From assembly GCF_002975175.1 (NCBI RefSeq), contig NZ_PCNZ01000014.1, positions 54,657 to 118,656 of the forward strand: 64,000 bases of DNA. Direction: 5' to 3'. Numbering within the stretch: the stretch's first letter is position 1; each line of letters opens with the position of its first letter. This stretch comes from Bacillus sp. MYb209 (GTDB lineage: Bacteria; Bacillota; Bacilli; Bacillales; Bacillaceae_G). The notes under the pieces were generated by a model. That model ran no database searches, was not told the DNA's origin, and was given only the letters and a program-made list of their open reading frames with translations. The position numbers and the translations under genes were made by a program. This document shows positions 8,966 to 18,067 of the stretch, in pieces.

Positions 8966-10141
8966 TTATTTTTTTCTTAATATATTTACAACCGCAGTCG
9001 TTTCATCATTTTCTTTATAAACACGTGGAATTCTTCTGTCTAACATACATGTAACTTCATAGTTAATTGTACCTAACATATCTGCTATTTCTTCCACCGC
9101 AATTTCTTCTTCACCTTGTTTGCCGTAGAATACAACTTCGTCTCCTACTTGCACTGGCATTGCTTTCGTAACATCTAGCATAAGCTGATCCATACAAACA
9201 CGGCCAATTACAGGTACTCTAACTCCATTAATTAATGCATGCCCTTTATTAGATAACTGACGATTATAACCATCAGCATAACCAATTGGTACAGTTGCAA
9301 TCCATTCTTCGCCCGTTGTTACATACGTATTTCCATAACTAACACCACAATTTTTCTTCGCATGTTTAACATGAGCTACTTTTGATTTTAAAGACAACGC
9401 TGGTTTTAACACTACAACAGTATGATCAACTTCTTTCGAAGGATACATTCCATAGATTCCAATACCGACACGAACCATATTTTGAAATGTGTTACTAAGT
9501 TCCATTGACCCTGCACTGTTTGAACTATGAATATATGGAAAATGAATTCCTAATTCTTCCGCTGTATTTACAGCTTTCTCAAACAAACTTGTTTGCATAT
9601 TTGTATAAGTTTTATCTATTTCATCAGCGGTAGAGTAATGTGTAAACATCCCTACTACTTCTACATATCGCATACGTTCTAACTCTTCAAAAAACGGTTT
9701 AACTTCTTCTTCCTGTAAACCGATACGGCTCATTCCTGTATCAATTTTCACATGAATTCGCACTTTCTTTTGAAGATGGTTTGCAACTTCATCTATACCA
9801 TGTAAATCTTCTACTCTATAAACAGTCATCATAACGTCATATTGAATTACATCTTCTACAGCTGCTACTGGTGTATATCCTAAAATTAAAATAGGTACAG
9901 TGATTCCAGCTTCTCTTAATTCAATTGCTTCGTCTACAAATGCAACTGCAAGTTGGTTTATTCCTGCTTCAATAGCCGATTTCGCAACTTCAACTGCCCC
10001 ATGACCATACCCATTCGCTTTTACAGCAGCCATCATTGCAATATTTTCATCATTCACACGTTTTTTAAATTCTTTTACATTATGTTTTACAGCATTTAAG
10101 TCAACTTCAACAATTGTATCTCTTCCATATTTCAAGCTCAT
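8966..10141 (-). CDS. alr: Alanine racemase
   Basis: This 391-residue enzyme interconverts L- and D-alanine with PLP, supplying D-alanine for peptidoglycan. The PLP lysine is in AAVKANGYGHG (about residue 41), the C-terminal domain has VSYGNTY with the second catalytic tyrosine, and GRVCMDQLMLDV is typical. The ATG at 10139-10141 is preferred over an in-frame upstream ATG because TTAGGAG is 8 bases before it and the length then fits the family. It is not beside acpS or an endoA-type toxin locus, so it may be the second racemase found in this group. Confidence 0.92.
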   Translation of the reverse strand: MSLKYGRDTIVEVDLNAVKHNVKEFKKRVNDENIAMMAAVKANGYGHGAVEVAKSAIEAGINQLAVAFVDEAIELREAGITVPILILGYTPVAAVEDVIQYDVMMTVYRVEDLHGIDEVANHLQKKVRIHVKIDTGMSRIGLQEEEVKPFFEELERMRYVEVVGMFTHYSTADEIDKTYTNMQTSLFEKAVNTAEELGIHFPYIHSSNSAGSMELSNTFQNMVRVGIGIYGMYPSKEVDHTVVVLKPALSLKSKVAHVKHAKKNCGVSYGNTYVTTGEEWIATVPIGYADGYNRQLSNKGHALINGVRVPVIGRVCMDQLMLDVTKAMPVQVGDEVVFYGKQGEEEIAVEEIADMLGTINYEVTCMLDRRIPRVYKENDETTAVVNILRKK

Positions 10142-10312
10142 TGGTCTAACTCCTAACTCAATAATTACATTCCATTCTATTTCACGTTTCATATGACCTT
10201 TTACAATATAATACTTTTCACTATGCTAGTCAAACTACTAGAATTTTCGGAATTTTGAGTATGATATAATACCCTTAAGAAATTATTATATACGGAGACG
10301 AGGAGAATTACA

Positions 10313-10774
10313 ATGTTTGTACAATCTGCGTTACATCAACTTAAAGTTGCTATCGATAGTTCTATTCATATGATTAACCAATGTAATGAAAACGATTTGA
10401 AAATAAGACCGATTCAAGATAAACGTTCCCTATTTGTAATGTGTACACATCTTTCTCTTATTTGTCATGCTGATCTACTTATTTTAAATGGCATTACAGA
10501 AAAAGAATTACATACCTTTTATATAGAACATACACCAAAAACAATTGCTCAAATGCAGAAAACGCTGACTGAAGGATACAATCTTCTCTCTAAAACATTT
10601 CTATCCTATTCCAATGAAGAATTATCAGAAGTTATGACTGCCTATTGGGGTATTTCTTATTCTCGATTCGAATGGTTGCTTGAAATCGTTGCACATCTCT
10701 ATCATCACCGTGGGCAAATTCATATTTTATTATGTGAGCATATTCATGATCCTAAGATATCTTTATTCGAATAA
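10313..10774 (+). CDS. DinB family protein
   Basis: The 153-residue protein is predicted all-helical. It has histidines placed as in DinB/YfiT-type four-helix bundles: HLSLICHADL near residue 45 and HLYHHRGQIH near residue 128, giving the usual three-His metal site. Such proteins include bacillithiol-dependent transferases, but most have no known reaction. TATAAT at about 10265 and GACGAGGAG before the ATG give a simple expression unit. The last codons form the left arm of the terminator. Confidence 0.75.
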   Translation: MFVQSALHQLKVAIDSSIHMINQCNENDLKIRPIQDKRSLFVMCTHLSLICHADLLILNGITEKELHTFYIEHTPKTIAQMQKTLTEGYNLLSKTFLSYSNEELSEVMTAYWGISYSRFEWLLEIVAHLYHHRGQIHILLCEHIHDPKISLFE

Positions 10775-10783
10775 AGATATCTT
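10754..10783. terminator. Terminator overlapping the DinB stop codon
   Basis: AAGATATCTTTATT and AATAAAGATATCTT form a perfect 14-bp stem with a 2-base centre, followed by TTTAAAT. The DinB stop codon (10772-10774) lies inside the right arm, and the convergent HAD gene ends 2 bases beyond it. Confidence 0.85.
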
Positions 10784-10784
10784 T

Positions 10785-11561
10785 TTAAATAATTTTAAAT
10801 TCCTTTAAAGCAAAAGCAATACCACCTTCGCTCGCCTTCTTTGTAACAAAATCAGCTCTTGCTTTTAACTCTTCTCCACCGTTCCCCATCGCAATCCCTA
10901 ACCCTACATACTGTAACATTTCGATATCATTCCCACCGTCACCAAAAGCAATTGCTTCTGATTTACAAATTTTCAGATGTTCCAATACCTTTTGAATTGC
11001 AGTTAGCTTCGATACTTTATTATCTTCCAACACATTCATAACGTAACCATGAAAACGTTCAAACGTAAGTGTTGGATATCTTTCAAAGAATTTTTGAGCT
11101 TCTGTTTCATCAGCATACAGACATACACAATAAACCTCTTCTGACAAGTTTCTAACTTTGTCAGGATACCGCTCTAAATTTAACGTTTCATTTAATGCTC
11201 GTATTACACGTTCGTCTTTTGAGGCAATACCATTCATTACAAATTCTTCTGTAAAATAAGAAACACTGTGACCATGTAATTCAGCGAAATTTGAAATATC
11301 ATGAACAATTTCACTAGAAAGTACCGATTTATGTATAACTTCTTCATTACACTTTATATGTGCACCATTTGCAGAAATAAACGTATTTATGCCTAGTTCT
11401 TTAAATTGTGCACACAAACTATATGGTCTCCCTGTTGTAACAACTACATGAATGCCTTTATCTATTAATCTTTGTATCGCTTCTTTTGTGCTTTCATGCA
11501 TACTTCTATCAATCTCACTTAACAACGTACCGTCCACATCGAAAAATACAACTTTGTACAT
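10785..11561 (-). CDS. Cof-type HAD hydrolase
   Basis: The 258-residue HAD phosphatase has motif I FFDVDGTLL at the N-terminus, motif II TTGRP near residue 43, and motif IV FGDGGNDIEML near residue 207, with a C2B-type cap between. The Cof subfamily dephosphorylates sugar phosphates, PLP, FMN precursors and other small phosphates; the substrate here cannot be told. It is 6 bases downstream of a histidine phosphatase gene and almost certainly co-transcribed with it. Confidence 0.85.
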   Translation of the reverse strand: MYKVVFFDVDGTLLSEIDRSMHESTKEAIQRLIDKGIHVVVTTGRPYSLCAQFKELGINTFISANGAHIKCNEEVIHKSVLSSEIVHDISNFAELHGHSVSYFTEEFVMNGIASKDERVIRALNETLNLERYPDKVRNLSEEVYCVCLYADETEAQKFFERYPTLTFERFHGYVMNVLEDNKVSKLTAIQKVLEHLKICKSEAIAFGDGGNDIEMLQYVGLGIAMGNGGEELKARADFVTKKASEGGIAFALKEFKII

Positions 11562-11567
11562 AGCTAC

Positions 11568-12158
11568 TTACATTCCATCCAAATGATTTGTTTCATTTAT
11601 AAAATGTACAGTTTTCTGTTTATCCGTAAGTTCAATCAAACTAATTCCTGTATCTCCCATTTTAAAATAATAGTCCATTGAAATTGGCATTTGGAAAAAT
11701 GCACGTAATATACTATTTATTACACCACCATGTGCAACGATTGCAATCCGGTCATATGTATTTTCTGTCACGATTTTAGAAAAGATTCCTTCTATTCTCA
11801 TTCTAAATTCAATAAATGATTCCCCGTTTTCAAACCGGTCATGAAGAAACTTTGGCTCTGGATATTTTTTCGCTTCTTCAAATGATAAGCCTGCTTGTAC
11901 CCCATTATTAAACTCCATTAATTCCTCTTCTAATTGAATTGGACACCCGATTCCTTCTGCTAATGTTTCACCAGTTTCGCGAGCACGTTTTAATGTACTT
12001 GCCCAAATGAAATCTGGCGCAAAATCCTTTTTCACTTTCTGTACAAGTCTTTGTACTTGTCGTCTCCCTTTGTCAGTTAACTCAAAATCAGCTCGTCCTT
12101 CATGTACATTTAAAATGTCTGCTTCTGATTCTCCGTGACGTATTAGTAGTATTTGCAT
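11568..12158 (-). CDS. Histidine phosphatase family protein
   Basis: The 196-residue protein starts MQILLIRHGESEAD, the RHG motif with the phosphorylated histidine, and has the second catalytic histidine in VAHGGVI near residue 142, plus STLKRARETGE. It belongs to the phosphoglycerate mutase-like phosphatases; broad small-molecule phosphatase activity is likely. It shares an operon with the downstream HAD phosphatase. A second paralogue is at 50066-50677. Confidence 0.85.
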   Translation of the reverse strand: MQILLIRHGESEADILNVHEGRADFELTDKGRRQVQRLVQKVKKDFAPDFIWASTLKRARETGETLAEGIGCPIQLEEELMEFNNGVQAGLSFEEAKKYPEPKFLHDRFENGESFIEFRMRIEGIFSKIVTENTYDRIAIVAHGGVINSILRAFFQMPISMDYYFKMGDTGISLIELTDKQKTVHFINETNHLDGM

Positions 12159-12225
12159 GTCTATTCCCCCTTATCTCCTTTTAAACAAGGTTAAATTTTA
12201 ACATATTATTAAAATTTTTCAAAAT

Positions 12226-12271
12226 AATAAAAGCAATCCCCATTCCTAAAAGAATGAGAATTGCTTTTATT
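12226..12271. terminator. Terminator of the catabolic cluster
   Basis: AATAAAAGCAAT pairs with ATTGCTTTTATT, with a further CATTC/GAATG inner stem. It lies immediately downstream of the last gene of the minus-strand aromatic cluster and has T-runs on the relevant side. Confidence 0.8.
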
Positions 12272-12276
12272 ACCAA

Positions 12277-12471
12277 CTAACTTTCTTCTAAACTAGCTTT
12301 CGTTTTTCCTCCTACTCCCCAATGCGAACTAGGAATTTCATTTACTAAAACACGTACACGCCCAGCATCTACATCTAAATTTTTTGCAACCGCCTCTGTA
12401 ACATCAAATATTAGATTTTGAATTTGCTCCTGCTTTCTACCTTCTATTATTTGAATTTGTATAATGGGCAT
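12277..12471 (-). CDS. 4-oxalocrotonate tautomerase
   Basis: This 64-residue tautomerase starts MPIIQIQIIEGR; after removal of Met, Pro1 is the catalytic base of the 4-OT family, and the arginines in EGRKQ and AGRVRVLV match the substrate-binding arginines. It would ketonise the enol form of oxalocrotonate made after deamination of 2-aminomuconate. It is the last gene of the cluster, 21 bases after 4-oxalocrotonate decarboxylase. Length is typical (about 62 residues). GAGAG lies upstream of the ATG. Confidence 0.9.
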   Translation of the reverse strand: MPIIQIQIIEGRKQEQIQNLIFDVTEAVAKNLDVDAGRVRVLVNEIPSSHWGVGGKTKASLEES

Positions 12472-12492
12472 TTTTATCTCTCACTTTACTAT

Positions 12493-13281
12493 TTATTCAC
12501 AAAACATCGCTACACTTCCTAAACCATCAAATTGTGCAATAATAGAATCTCCTGCTTTAAATGCAATGGCTTCTGATAATGCTCCACTTAATACGATATC
12601 ACCTTTTTTCAATCCTTCATTTTGTAAACCTAGTTTATTTACTGCCCAAGCAATTGCTGTTGCTGGATGTCCCAGTACAGCTGCCCCTGTCCCAGTTGTA
12701 GCAATCTTACCATTCTTCGACATAACCATCCCTACATTAGCTAGTTCTATATCTTTAACATCAATCCATTTACTTCCTAATAAAAACTTTGAAGAGGAAC
12801 AATTATCTGCTATTACATCAGGTAATGTAAATTTAAAATTTAAATACCTGCTATCAATAATCTCTAAAGCTGGAGCGACATATTTTGTTGCCTTTAATAC
12901 ATCATCGGCTGTAACATTCGTACCTTGTAAATCCTCTCCTATTAAAAAAGCGATCTCTGGCTCTACTTTTGGATGAATCAATGTTTCGTATTGCAAGGGC
13001 TCCCATTCGAACGCTAACATATCATCCAACAAATATCCGTAAATTGCTTCATCAATACCCATCATTTGTTGTTTTGCCTTACTCGTTAATCCAAGTTTTA
13101 CACCAACTCTTTTAGAACCTTCCTTCATTTTTTGTTCAATTAAACATTTTTGCACTCTATAAGCATCATCCACCATTAAATCAGGATGCTTATCCGTTAC
13201 TTTTACTACTTCCTTCCTATTCTTTTCAGCTTGAAGTAAATATTCAACAATTTCTATATCGGCCCCTTTTACTAACTTCAC
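12493..13281 (-). CDS. 4-oxalocrotonate decarboxylase
   Basis: The 262-residue protein belongs to the MhpD/FAH-like hydratase-decarboxylase family. I assign it to the decarboxylase (DmpH/XylI-like) branch because of IDSRYLNFKF, VIADNCSSS and the ending GLGSVAMF, all close to DmpH, while its paralogue at 15226-15999 carries the DmpE-like signature. It would convert 4-oxalocrotonate to 2-hydroxypenta-2,4-dienoate and CO2 with Mg2+ or Mn2+. Acidic ligands lie in KVEPEIAF. The start is GTG with GGGGTGTG just upstream, 3 bases after the aldolase stop. Confidence 0.8.
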   Translation of the reverse strand: MKLVKGADIEIVEYLLQAEKNRKEVVKVTDKHPDLMVDDAYRVQKCLIEQKMKEGSKRVGVKLGLTSKAKQQMMGIDEAIYGYLLDDMLAFEWEPLQYETLIHPKVEPEIAFLIGEDLQGTNVTADDVLKATKYVAPALEIIDSRYLNFKFTLPDVIADNCSSSKFLLGSKWIDVKDIELANVGMVMSKNGKIATTGTGAAVLGHPATAIAWAVNKLGLQNEGLKKGDIVLSGALSEAIAFKAGDSIIAQFDGLGSVAMFCE

Positions 13282-13284
13282 TTT

Positions 13285-14310
13285 TCACACCCCCGTTTTT
13301 ATTTTTGCTAATTCTGCTGCTACATCTAAAATCATATCCTCTTGTCCTCCAACTACTTTTCTTTTCCCGAGTTCTATTAAAATATCACGGGCATCTACAT
13401 TAAAGCGCTTTGCCGCTCTTTCAGCATGTAATAAAAAGCTAGAATATACACCAGCATACCCCATTACAAGACTTCCTTTTTGAATTTCTTGCGGTGCTGG
13501 CAATAAAGGTGCAACAATATCCTCAGCTAAGTCCATCATCTTATATAAATCTATATCTAGCTTATATCCCATACGATCCAAAACAGCGAGTAATACTTCT
13601 GTTTGGGCATTTCCAGCTCCTGCTCCAAGACACCGCACGCTTCCGTCAATACGTGTCGCACCTTCTTCAATTGCCACCACTGTATTCGCTACTGCAACAG
13701 AAAGGTTATTATGGCCATGGAAGCCAATTTCTATATTTAAAGATTGACGTAATGCACGAATACGCTCACATACTTCGTGAGGTAGTAAAGCACCAGCTGA
13801 ATCAGTTACATAAATTGCTTCTGCACCATAATCCTCCATAAGCTTTGCTTGTTCTACTAATTTTTCAACCGGTGCAGAATGTGCCATCATTAAAAAACCG
13901 CATACTTCCATACCTAGTTCTCGTGCGAAATAAATGTGTTGTGCTGAAACATCCGCTTCTGTTACATGAGTTGCTACACGAACAAGTTTCGCACCAATAT
14001 TTGCAGCTTGCTTTAATTCATGGATAGTTCCAATACCAGGAATTAACAAAACAGCTACTTTAGCTTGCTTACACTCATCTACGGCTGCTTCAATCAGCTT
14101 CATTTCGTTAACTAATGACTTTCCATATTGTAATGTAGAACCACCTAAACCATCTCCATGACTCACTTCGATATAATGCATACCAGCTTCATCTAATGCC
14201 CTTGTTACAGAACGAACTTGTTCTTCTGTAAATTGATGTTTCATTACATGGCTTCCATCACGTAAACAAACTTCCGTTATTTTAATTGGCATTTCACTAT
14301 TTCGCCTCAT
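13285..14310 (-). CDS. dmpG: 4-hydroxy-2-oxovalerate aldolase
   Basis: This 341-residue DRE-TIM-type aldolase has the motif [12 protein letters not shown] near the N-terminus (general RDGSH of DmpG/BphI) and the metal-binding HGHNN near residue 200. It splits 4-hydroxy-2-oxovalerate into pyruvate and acetaldehyde and in relatives forms a channelling complex with the acylating acetaldehyde dehydrogenase. The two genes overlap by 14 bases. The upstream ATG (14308-14310) has AGAGGTG 6 bases before it; an in-frame ATG at 14292 is the alternative and would remove six residues. Confidence 0.9.
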   Translation of the reverse strand: MRRNSEMPIKITEVCLRDGSHVMKHQFTEEQVRSVTRALDEAGMHYIEVSHGDGLGGSTLQYGKSLVNEMKLIEAAVDECKQAKVAVLLIPGIGTIHELKQAANIGAKLVRVATHVTEADVSAQHIYFARELGMEVCGFLMMAHSAPVEKLVEQAKLMEDYGAEAIYVTDSAGALLPHEVCERIRALRQSLNIEIGFHGHNNLSVAVANTVVAIEEGATRIDGSVRCLGAGAGNAQTEVLLAVLDRMGYKLDIDLYKMMDLAEDIVAPLLPAPQEIQKGSLVMGYAGVYSSFLLHAERAAKRFNVDARDILIELGKRKVVGGQEDMILDVAAELAKIKTGV

Positions 14311-15196
14311 TCATTACACCTCTTTTCTTCTCCGAAATGATTTGCGCTGCAAATTCTTCACCTACTTTTAATGCCGCCGCTGTCATAATATCTAAATTAC
14401 CGGCATAAGGAGGAAAATAATCTCCAGCTCCTTCAACCTCTAAAAATACAGTTACACGATTCCCATCAAACATCGGCTCTTGTTTTAAAGAATAACCTGG
14501 AACATACGTCCTAACTACTTCAACCATCTTTTGAATCGCTTCTTGGATAGAAGCCTCATCCATATACTTAACTTCACAATATACTGTATCTCTCATTAAT
14601 ATAGGAGGCTCTGCAGGGTTTAATATAATAAGTGCTTTCCCGTGATCTGCCCCTCCAATTTCTTCAATTCCACGCCTCGTCGTAATTGTAAATTCATCAA
14701 TATTTGCCCTTGTACCTGGACCTGCACTTAAACTTGAAATTGTAGCAACTATCTCTGCATATGTAACATTTGCCACTTCATTAATAGCATGAACAATCGG
14801 AATCGTTGCTTGTCCCCCGCACGTAATCATATTAACGTTTTGCTTATCTACAAAATTATTATTTTGTATAGCAGGGCAAACGAACGGCCCACATGCAGCA
14901 GGTGTTAAGTCGATTACTATTTTCCCAAGCTCTCCTAATACTTTTGCATGATAACTATGTGCTTTAGCTGAAGTTGCATCAAATACAATATCAGCTAAAC
15001 TTGGATTATCAATAATTGCTTGTATTCCATTATCAAAAACCTCGTATCCCACTTCTTTTGCTCGCTTTAAACCATCCGATTCCGAATCTATTCCAATCAT
15101 GGCGTTCAGCTCTATGACTTCACTTTTTCTTAATTTATACATTAAATCCGTGCCAATATTACCTGATCCAATAATAGCTACCTTTACTTTCTCCAC
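14297..15196 (-). CDS. Acetaldehyde dehydrogenase (acylating)
   Basis: The 299-residue protein has an N-terminal NAD-binding motif [11 protein letters not shown] and the catalytic cysteine in [11 protein letters not shown] near residue 128, as in DmpF/MhpF/BphJ. It oxidises acetaldehyde to acetyl-CoA with NAD+ and CoA and is expected to pair with the overlapping aldolase gene, which prevents escape of toxic acetaldehyde. The start is GTG with AAGGGGGGAT 5 bases upstream. Confidence 0.92.
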   Translation of the reverse strand: MEKVKVAIIGSGNIGTDLMYKLRKSEVIELNAMIGIDSESDGLKRAKEVGYEVFDNGIQAIIDNPSLADIVFDATSAKAHSYHAKVLGELGKIVIDLTPAACGPFVCPAIQNNNFVDKQNVNMITCGGQATIPIVHAINEVANVTYAEIVATISSLSAGPGTRANIDEFTITTRRGIEEIGGADHGKALIILNPAEPPILMRDTVYCEVKYMDEASIQEAIQKMVEVVRTYVPGYSLKQEPMFDGNRVTVFLEVEGAGDYFPPYAGNLDIMTAAALKVGEEFAAQIISEKKRGVMNEAK

Positions 15197-15225
15197 ATCT
15201 ATCCCCCCTTTTTCAATCCTTTAAT

Positions 15226-15999
15226 CTATATGAAGGTAACAGAAACCGATCCTAGTGAACCAAAATCAGCTTGAATACTATCTTTACTATTTACTGAGAC
15301 TGCACCAGATAACGCACCTGGTAAAATTAACTCCCCTGCTTTTAATCCAATATTAAATTCATGAAGTTTATTAGCTAACCAAGCAACAGCTTGAGCAGGA
15401 TGCCCTATTGCAGCCGCACCAGCTCCCGTAGCAATTAAACAATTATTCTTATAAAGTGTCATTCCTGTTGTACGTAAATCTACTTTATCAACGCTAGAGA
15501 ATGTATCACCAATTACAACTTTTGCCGACGATCCATTATCCGCCACTGTATCAGCAAGCCTAATCTTCCAATCAGCAATTCGACTATCAATAATTTCAAG
15601 TGTAGGCACTACATATTTCGTCGCCATTAGTACGTCAACATATGTAATATTAGGCCCATTTAAGTCTTCTGCTAAAACAAACCCTATTTCTGCCTCTATT
15701 TTTGGAGATACAAAGGAACTTATTGAAATTTCACTACCATTTTCTATCTTCATATCATCTAGTAAATGTCCATAATCTGGCTCATTTACCCCAAGCATCT
15801 GCTGCATCGCAATACTCGTAAGTCCAACTTTCTTTCCAATTACACAACGCCCATTCGCCAACTTTCTTTCTACTACTTCAAGCTGAATATTATAAGCATC
15901 CTCAACAGATAAATTAGCATATCTCTCAGTAAATGGAGGTATCCCTACTCGTGAATTTTCAGCTTGTAATAGTTCATCAGCTAATTCTTTAATTAACAA
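15226..15999 (-). CDS. 2-hydroxypenta-2,4-dienoate (2-keto-4-pentenoate) hydratase
   Basis: This 257-residue protein is a paralogue of the 4-oxalocrotonate decarboxylase encoded 2 kb downstream. It is closer to DmpE-type hydratases: GKKVGLTSIAMQQMLGV, VVPTLEIIDSRIADWKI and DTVADNGSS. It would add water to 2-hydroxypenta-2,4-dienoate to give 4-hydroxy-2-oxovalerate, the aldolase substrate. The start is TTG (15997-15999) supported by GAGGTG seven bases upstream. Hydratase and decarboxylase of this pathway usually form a complex. Confidence 0.82.
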   Translation of the reverse strand: MLIKELADELLQAENSRVGIPPFTERYANLSVEDAYNIQLEVVERKLANGRCVIGKKVGLTSIAMQQMLGVNEPDYGHLLDDMKIENGSEISISSFVSPKIEAEIGFVLAEDLNGPNITYVDVLMATKYVVPTLEIIDSRIADWKIRLADTVADNGSSAKVVIGDTFSSVDKVDLRTTGMTLYKNNCLIATGAGAAAIGHPAQAVAWLANKLHEFNIGLKAGELILPGALSGAVSVNSKDSIQADFGSLGSVSVTFI

Positions 16000-16054
16000 T
16001 TGCTTTCACCTCATTTTTTAAATTTATATATCCCCAATCAATGGCATTATAACT

Positions 16055-16100
16055 AGCCCCCACCTAACTATTTTATTTCCATAAATGTCAGATGGGAGCT
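16055..16100 (-). other. Hairpin in the transcript between dehydrogenase and hydratase genes
   Basis: In the minus-strand RNA, AGCUCCCAUCU and AGGUGGGGGCU form an 11-bp stem (with G-U pairs) around a loop of about 24 bases. It lies in the only sizeable gap (127 bp) inside the operon and has no clear T-run, so it may be a processing or stability element rather than a terminator. Confidence 0.45.
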
Positions 16101-16126
16101 TTGTACTTTAAGTTAAAACATCACCT

Positions 16127-17596
16127 TTATAATTTCATCGTAACCGTCTTAGCTTCCGTATAAAATTCGAAACTATGCCGTCCACCTTCTCTACCAATCC
16201 CACTCGCCTTCGAACCGCCAAATGGAGTACGTAAATCTCGAACATACCAACAATTAATCCATAGTAAGCCTGAATCAATTTGTGAAACCACTCGTTGCGC
16301 TCGTCTAAGGTCATTTGTCCAAACAACTCCAGCTAGTCCATAAATGGAATCATTCGCGATGCGAATTGCATCCTCTTCCGTTTTAAATGGAATAACAACT
16401 AGAACTGGGCCAAATATCTCTTCTTGCGCTACGCGCATACTATTATCGACATCATATAGAATAGTAGGTTCATAAAAATTCCCTTCTATTAAACTTTCAA
16501 TTCTTTTTCCACCATAGGCTAATTTTGCGCCTTCCGAAATTCCTATTTCTACGTAACGATCAACTGTTTCTAAATGAGATTTTGATACAAGCGCTCCCAT
16601 ATCTGTATCTTCAGAAAGAGGATCTCCAACTTTTATTCTTTTTACAGCCGCTACAAATTTCTCTAAAAACTGTTCATATACACTTTCTTGCACAAGTAAT
16701 CTTGAACCAGCTAAACAAATTTCTCCTTGGTTCCGATAAATAGCTTCAATCGATCCTTGTACCGCTTCATCTAAATCTGCATCTTCAAATACGACATTTG
16801 CTGATTTACCCCCTAATTCTAATGAAACAGGTATTAAGTTTTCTGATGCATTACGCATAATTGTTTTTCCTGTATTACTTTCTCCAACAAATGAAATTCT
16901 TCTTACAGCTTGATGTGTTGTCATTGTTGTCCCAACAGTATTTCCTGGACCTGTAATAATATTAAGTACACCTGGAGGTAGTCCTGCATCATTTGCAATT
17001 TCACCGAGCATAACTGCACTTAAAGGAGTATAGGAGGCTGGTTTGACAACAACAGTATTACCAGAAGCAAGTGCAGCTGATGCTTTCCACGTCATTTGCA
17101 TAAATGGCAAATTCCAAGGAATGATTAAACTAGTCACTCCCGCGGGAGCATACTTTGCATATGACATAAAGTTATGTTTGTCATAATGCTCATGCACCAT
17201 ATATTTAGCCATTTCAGCAAAGAAGCGAAAATTATGAGCCGAACGTGGTATATCGAATCCTTTACTTTCTTTAATTGGTTTTCCAACATCAAGAGTTTCT
17301 ATATACGCTAGTTCATCCACTCTTTCCATAATCAAATCCGACATTTTGCATAAAATATTCGATCGCTCTTCCACAGGCATTTTACTCCAAATGCCGCTTT
17401 TAAATGTACGTTCTGCCACATCAATTGCTCTTTTTGTGTCCTCTTCATTTGCCTTTGCAATAGAAGCCAGCTTTCTATTCGTCGCTGGATTGAACGTATC
17501 AAACGTTTCGCCAGATATGGAATCCACATATTGTCCATCAATAAACAATTTCGCATCTTTTACTTTCATTTTGTCAGCTAATAATTCTTTGTTCAC
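16127..17596 (-). CDS. 2-aminomuconate 6-semialdehyde dehydrogenase
   Basis: This 489-residue ALDH-superfamily enzyme has the NAD-binding PWNLPFMQMTWK, the general base glutamate in LELGGKSAN, and the catalytic cysteine in NQGEICLAGSR. The family match is to hydroxymuconic/aminomuconic semialdehyde dehydrogenases; the neighbours (ACMSD, HAO) make 2-aminomuconate semialdehyde the substrate, oxidised with NAD+ to 2-aminomuconate. The start is GTG, with an AAGGAAG-type site just upstream. It follows the deaminase gene by 12 bases. Confidence 0.88.
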   Translation of the reverse strand: MNKELLADKMKVKDAKLFIDGQYVDSISGETFDTFNPATNRKLASIAKANEEDTKRAIDVAERTFKSGIWSKMPVEERSNILCKMSDLIMERVDELAYIETLDVGKPIKESKGFDIPRSAHNFRFFAEMAKYMVHEHYDKHNFMSYAKYAPAGVTSLIIPWNLPFMQMTWKASAALASGNTVVVKPASYTPLSAVMLGEIANDAGLPPGVLNIITGPGNTVGTTMTTHQAVRRISFVGESNTGKTIMRNASENLIPVSLELGGKSANVVFEDADLDEAVQGSIEAIYRNQGEICLAGSRLLVQESVYEQFLEKFVAAVKRIKVGDPLSEDTDMGALVSKSHLETVDRYVEIGISEGAKLAYGGKRIESLIEGNFYEPTILYDVDNSMRVAQEEIFGPVLVVIPFKTEEDAIRIANDSIYGLAGVVWTNDLRRAQRVVSQIDSGLLWINCWYVRDLRTPFGGSKASGIGREGGRHSFEFYTEAKTVTMKL

Positions 17597-17608
17597 CTTC
17601 CTTACCTC

Positions 17609-18067
17609 CTACTCCTCAATTTCTAAAACCATCTCAATTTCAATTGTTGTGTTATTAGGTAATTGAGCCATACCGACTGCAGAGCGAGCGTGTTTTCCCT
17701 TTTCCCCAAAAATATCTACTAATACATCCGATGCCCCGTTCATTACTTTTGGCTGATTGATAAAATCTTCCGTACTATTTACAAAACCAAGCAGCTTTAC
17801 AACTCGTTTCACCTTATTTAAATCACCTAATTCGTTTCTCACAACACTTAATAAATTCAACATTGATTGTCTTGCTGCTTTATATCCTTCATCAATTGAA
17901 ATATCCTTTCCTAATTTCCCGTGATACTCATCTACACCTTGTCCAGCAGTAAACAATAAGTTACCTACTTTTACACAACTAACATAATTTCCAACTGCTG
18001 GGCGAATAGCTGGTAGTGTGATTCCTAACTCACTTAGTTTGTCCTCAGGTGTTTGTACTCTCTGCAT
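17609..18067 (-). CDS. 2-aminomuconate deaminase, RidA/YjgF family
   Basis: The 152-residue protein has a RidA-like fold with the arginine of GKHARSAVGMAQLP and the C-terminal NNTTIEIEMVLEIEE. RidA proteins deaminate enamines; in bacterial 2-nitrobenzoate and 3-hydroxyanthranilate pathways the 2-aminomuconate deaminase is of this family. It would release ammonia from 2-aminomuconate and yield 4-oxalocrotonate. Its start lies 23 bases inside the ACMSD gene, indicating translational coupling. Confidence 0.82.
   Translation of the reverse strand: MQRVQTPEDKLSELGITLPAIRPAVGNYVSCVKVGNLLFTAGQGVDEYHGKLGKDISIDEGYKAARQSMLNLLSVVRNELGDLNKVKRVVKLLGFVNSTEDFINQPKVMNGASDVLVDIFGEKGKHARSAVGMAQLPNNTTIEIEMVLEIEE

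Noticed and set aside
12464-12976. Plus-strand frame of 170 codons opposite the 4-oxalocrotonate decarboxylase gene
   Set aside because: The minus-strand gene has clear family motifs; the opposite frame has none and starts without a ribosome site.
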